Source of the DNA: CAIWHR01 sp963779805 | GTDB taxonomy: Bacteria; Pseudomonadota; Gammaproteobacteria; Burkholderiales; Casimicrobiaceae | Assembly: GCA_963779805.1 (NCBI GenBank) | Contig: CAVZZN010000016.1 | Location: forward strand, 372,001 to 436,000 | Reading direction: 5' to 3' | Length of the DNA: 64,000 bases | Shown: positions 63,315 to 64,000 of the stretch, piece by piece | Numbering within the stretch: the stretch's first letter is position 1 | Layout of the letters: every line of letters begins with the position of its first letter | The notes under the pieces: generated by a model | Seen by the model: the letters and a program-made list of their open reading frames with translations, nothing else | Database searches by the model: none | Told to the model about the DNA's origin: nothing | Program-made: the position numbers and the translations under genes

Positions 63315-64000
63315 CGGCCACCTTCGTGGGTGCAGATTTGCTCGAGGACTCGGACGGGGCAGCAGCCTGTGCAGCAGAGAGCGCCGTGCGATAGACCTCC
63401 AACCGCGCGTCGAACTCCGCCAGCCACTGCGCGTCAACGAAGGCCTTCAGGATGCGCCGCACTTCGTAGTGACCCTTGTCCTGGCCGCTGCCGGCTGCAG
63501 GCTTGAGCCGGCGCAGAAAGCCGAGATCAACCACCTTGGAGATCGTCGCGTCCACTTGGTCGATCAGCCGGGCCTCGTTCGTCCCATCGGGCAGGAACAC
63601 CCGCATGAGCTCGGCGATCTCGTCGCGCGAGAGCACCAACCGGGTGTCGCCGCCGCCGGCGTCGAACTCCGCCATGCGCTTGCGCAGCAGGCGAGCATCA
63701 AGCTCACCGGGTAGGACAGGGGCCGGCGTGCGACGAGCCGCGGCAGGCGCGACGCACCCTCGGATTCGTCTGGGTCCGGGCGGCTTTTCAGGAAGGCGTG
63801 GCCCTCCGCCTCGTCCAGCACCAAATCGAGCAGCAGCACTGCTGCCTGTTCCCGAACCCGCGCCTGCAAGCGCAAGAGGCTCTCCCACAAACGCTCGTCG
63901 TCCTCGCGGTAGAGCACCCCCTTGAGCAGGTGCACCATCAGCTGCGATAGCTCGGGCACGGCCGGCAAGACAACGGACTCGATTTCGACCGAACCGGTCT
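63307..64000 (-). CDS. jetB: Wadjet JetB (DUF4194), 5' end outside window, one frame break
   Basis: MukE-like (kite) subunit of Wadjet. The frame is open to the window edge. Readable: LSQLMVHLLKGVLYREDDER, LLLDLVLDEAEGHAFLKSRP, LVARRPLSYPVSLMLA; then after a one-base loss near 63690, RLLRKRMAEFDAGGGDTRLV, LVLSRDEIAELMRVFLPDGT, ISKVVDLGFLRRLKPA and HYEVRRILKAFVDAQWLAEF. A TTG at 63968 could be a start, but the upstream frame ESVVLPAVPEL looks like protein, so the real start is probably beyond 64000. jetA would be next upstream. Confidence 0.85.
   Translation of the reverse strand, partial: DRFGRNRVRCLAGRARAIAADGAPAQGGALPRGRRAFVGEPLALAGAGSGTGSSAAARFGAGRGGGPRLPEKPPGPRRIRGCVAPAAARRTPAPVLPGELDARLLRKRMAEFDAGGGDTRLVLSRDEIAELMRVFLPDGTNEARLIDQVDATISKVVDLGFLRRLKPAAGSGQDKGHYEVRRILKAFVDAQWLAEFDARLEVYRTALSAAQAAAPSESSSKSAPTKVADA

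Overview
The window is high-GC, gene-dense DNA of a betaproteobacterial type, most likely Burkholderiales-like. This is inferred from an uptake hydrogenase very close in motif to the Cupriavidus membrane-bound enzyme, three Bug/TctC-type binding proteins, a chromate-transporter pair and general codon use. No rRNA, tRNA, CRISPR array or recognisable transposase was found. Many genes overlap by ATGA, so operons are tight. About fifteen genes carry frame breaks in which both halves of the protein stay readable. This points to residual indel errors in the assembly, except where sequence is really missing.

Layout. 0-5 kb (minus strand): the hupS-hupL-hupC-hupD uptake [NiFe] hydrogenase, with a lone HigA-type antitoxin gene between hupC and hupD. 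5.2-13.7 kb (plus): a complete bacterial V/A-type ATPase operon (peripheral stalk, C-like, I, K, F, E, A, B, D), with repeat elements at three gene junctions. 13.7-17.6 kb: a RatA/COQ10-like protein, a cyclic-nucleotide-binding protein and a Fur-box-led feoA-feoB ferrous iron operon with a small Cys-rich membrane protein. 17.9-31 kb: a mixed housekeeping and accessory stretch with an NADPH:quinone-type reductase, split chromate transporter, cytochrome c, split spermidine-synthase-like pair, selD, an LhgO-like oxidase, the otnK-otnC four-carbon acid-sugar pair and a DUF3482 GTPase with its DUF2868 partner.

31-36 kb: VanZ-like and small hypothetical genes, then a fluoride (crcB) riboswitch with a terminator expression platform. 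It leads a CPA antiporter gene that has lost its N-terminal half, followed by a universal stress protein and a HAD hydrolase. A frameshifted glycosyltransferase follows. 36.9-44.6 kb: a 23-residue basic peptide gene, a MATE exporter, a DUF1932 dehydrogenase, a large secreted protein, a tandem Usp, and a ferritin-like/ferredoxin/double-CDGSH fusion protein.

44.8-58.9 kb: a catabolic island. A GntR regulator sits between a minus-strand operon (PEP-mutase/isocitrate-lyase-like enzyme, SDR, tricarballylate-dehydrogenase-like flavoprotein, MmgE/PrpD, Asp/Glu racemase, three Bug receptors, flavin reductase) and a plus-strand operon (aconitase, internally deleted isochorismatase, D-2-hydroxyacid dehydrogenase). 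The enzyme set suggests breakdown of a tricarboxylate-like compound. 58.9-64 kb (minus): jetB-jetC-jetD of a type I Wadjet anti-plasmid system. jetC is broken many times, jetD lacks its Toprim C-terminus, and jetA would lie beyond the right edge.
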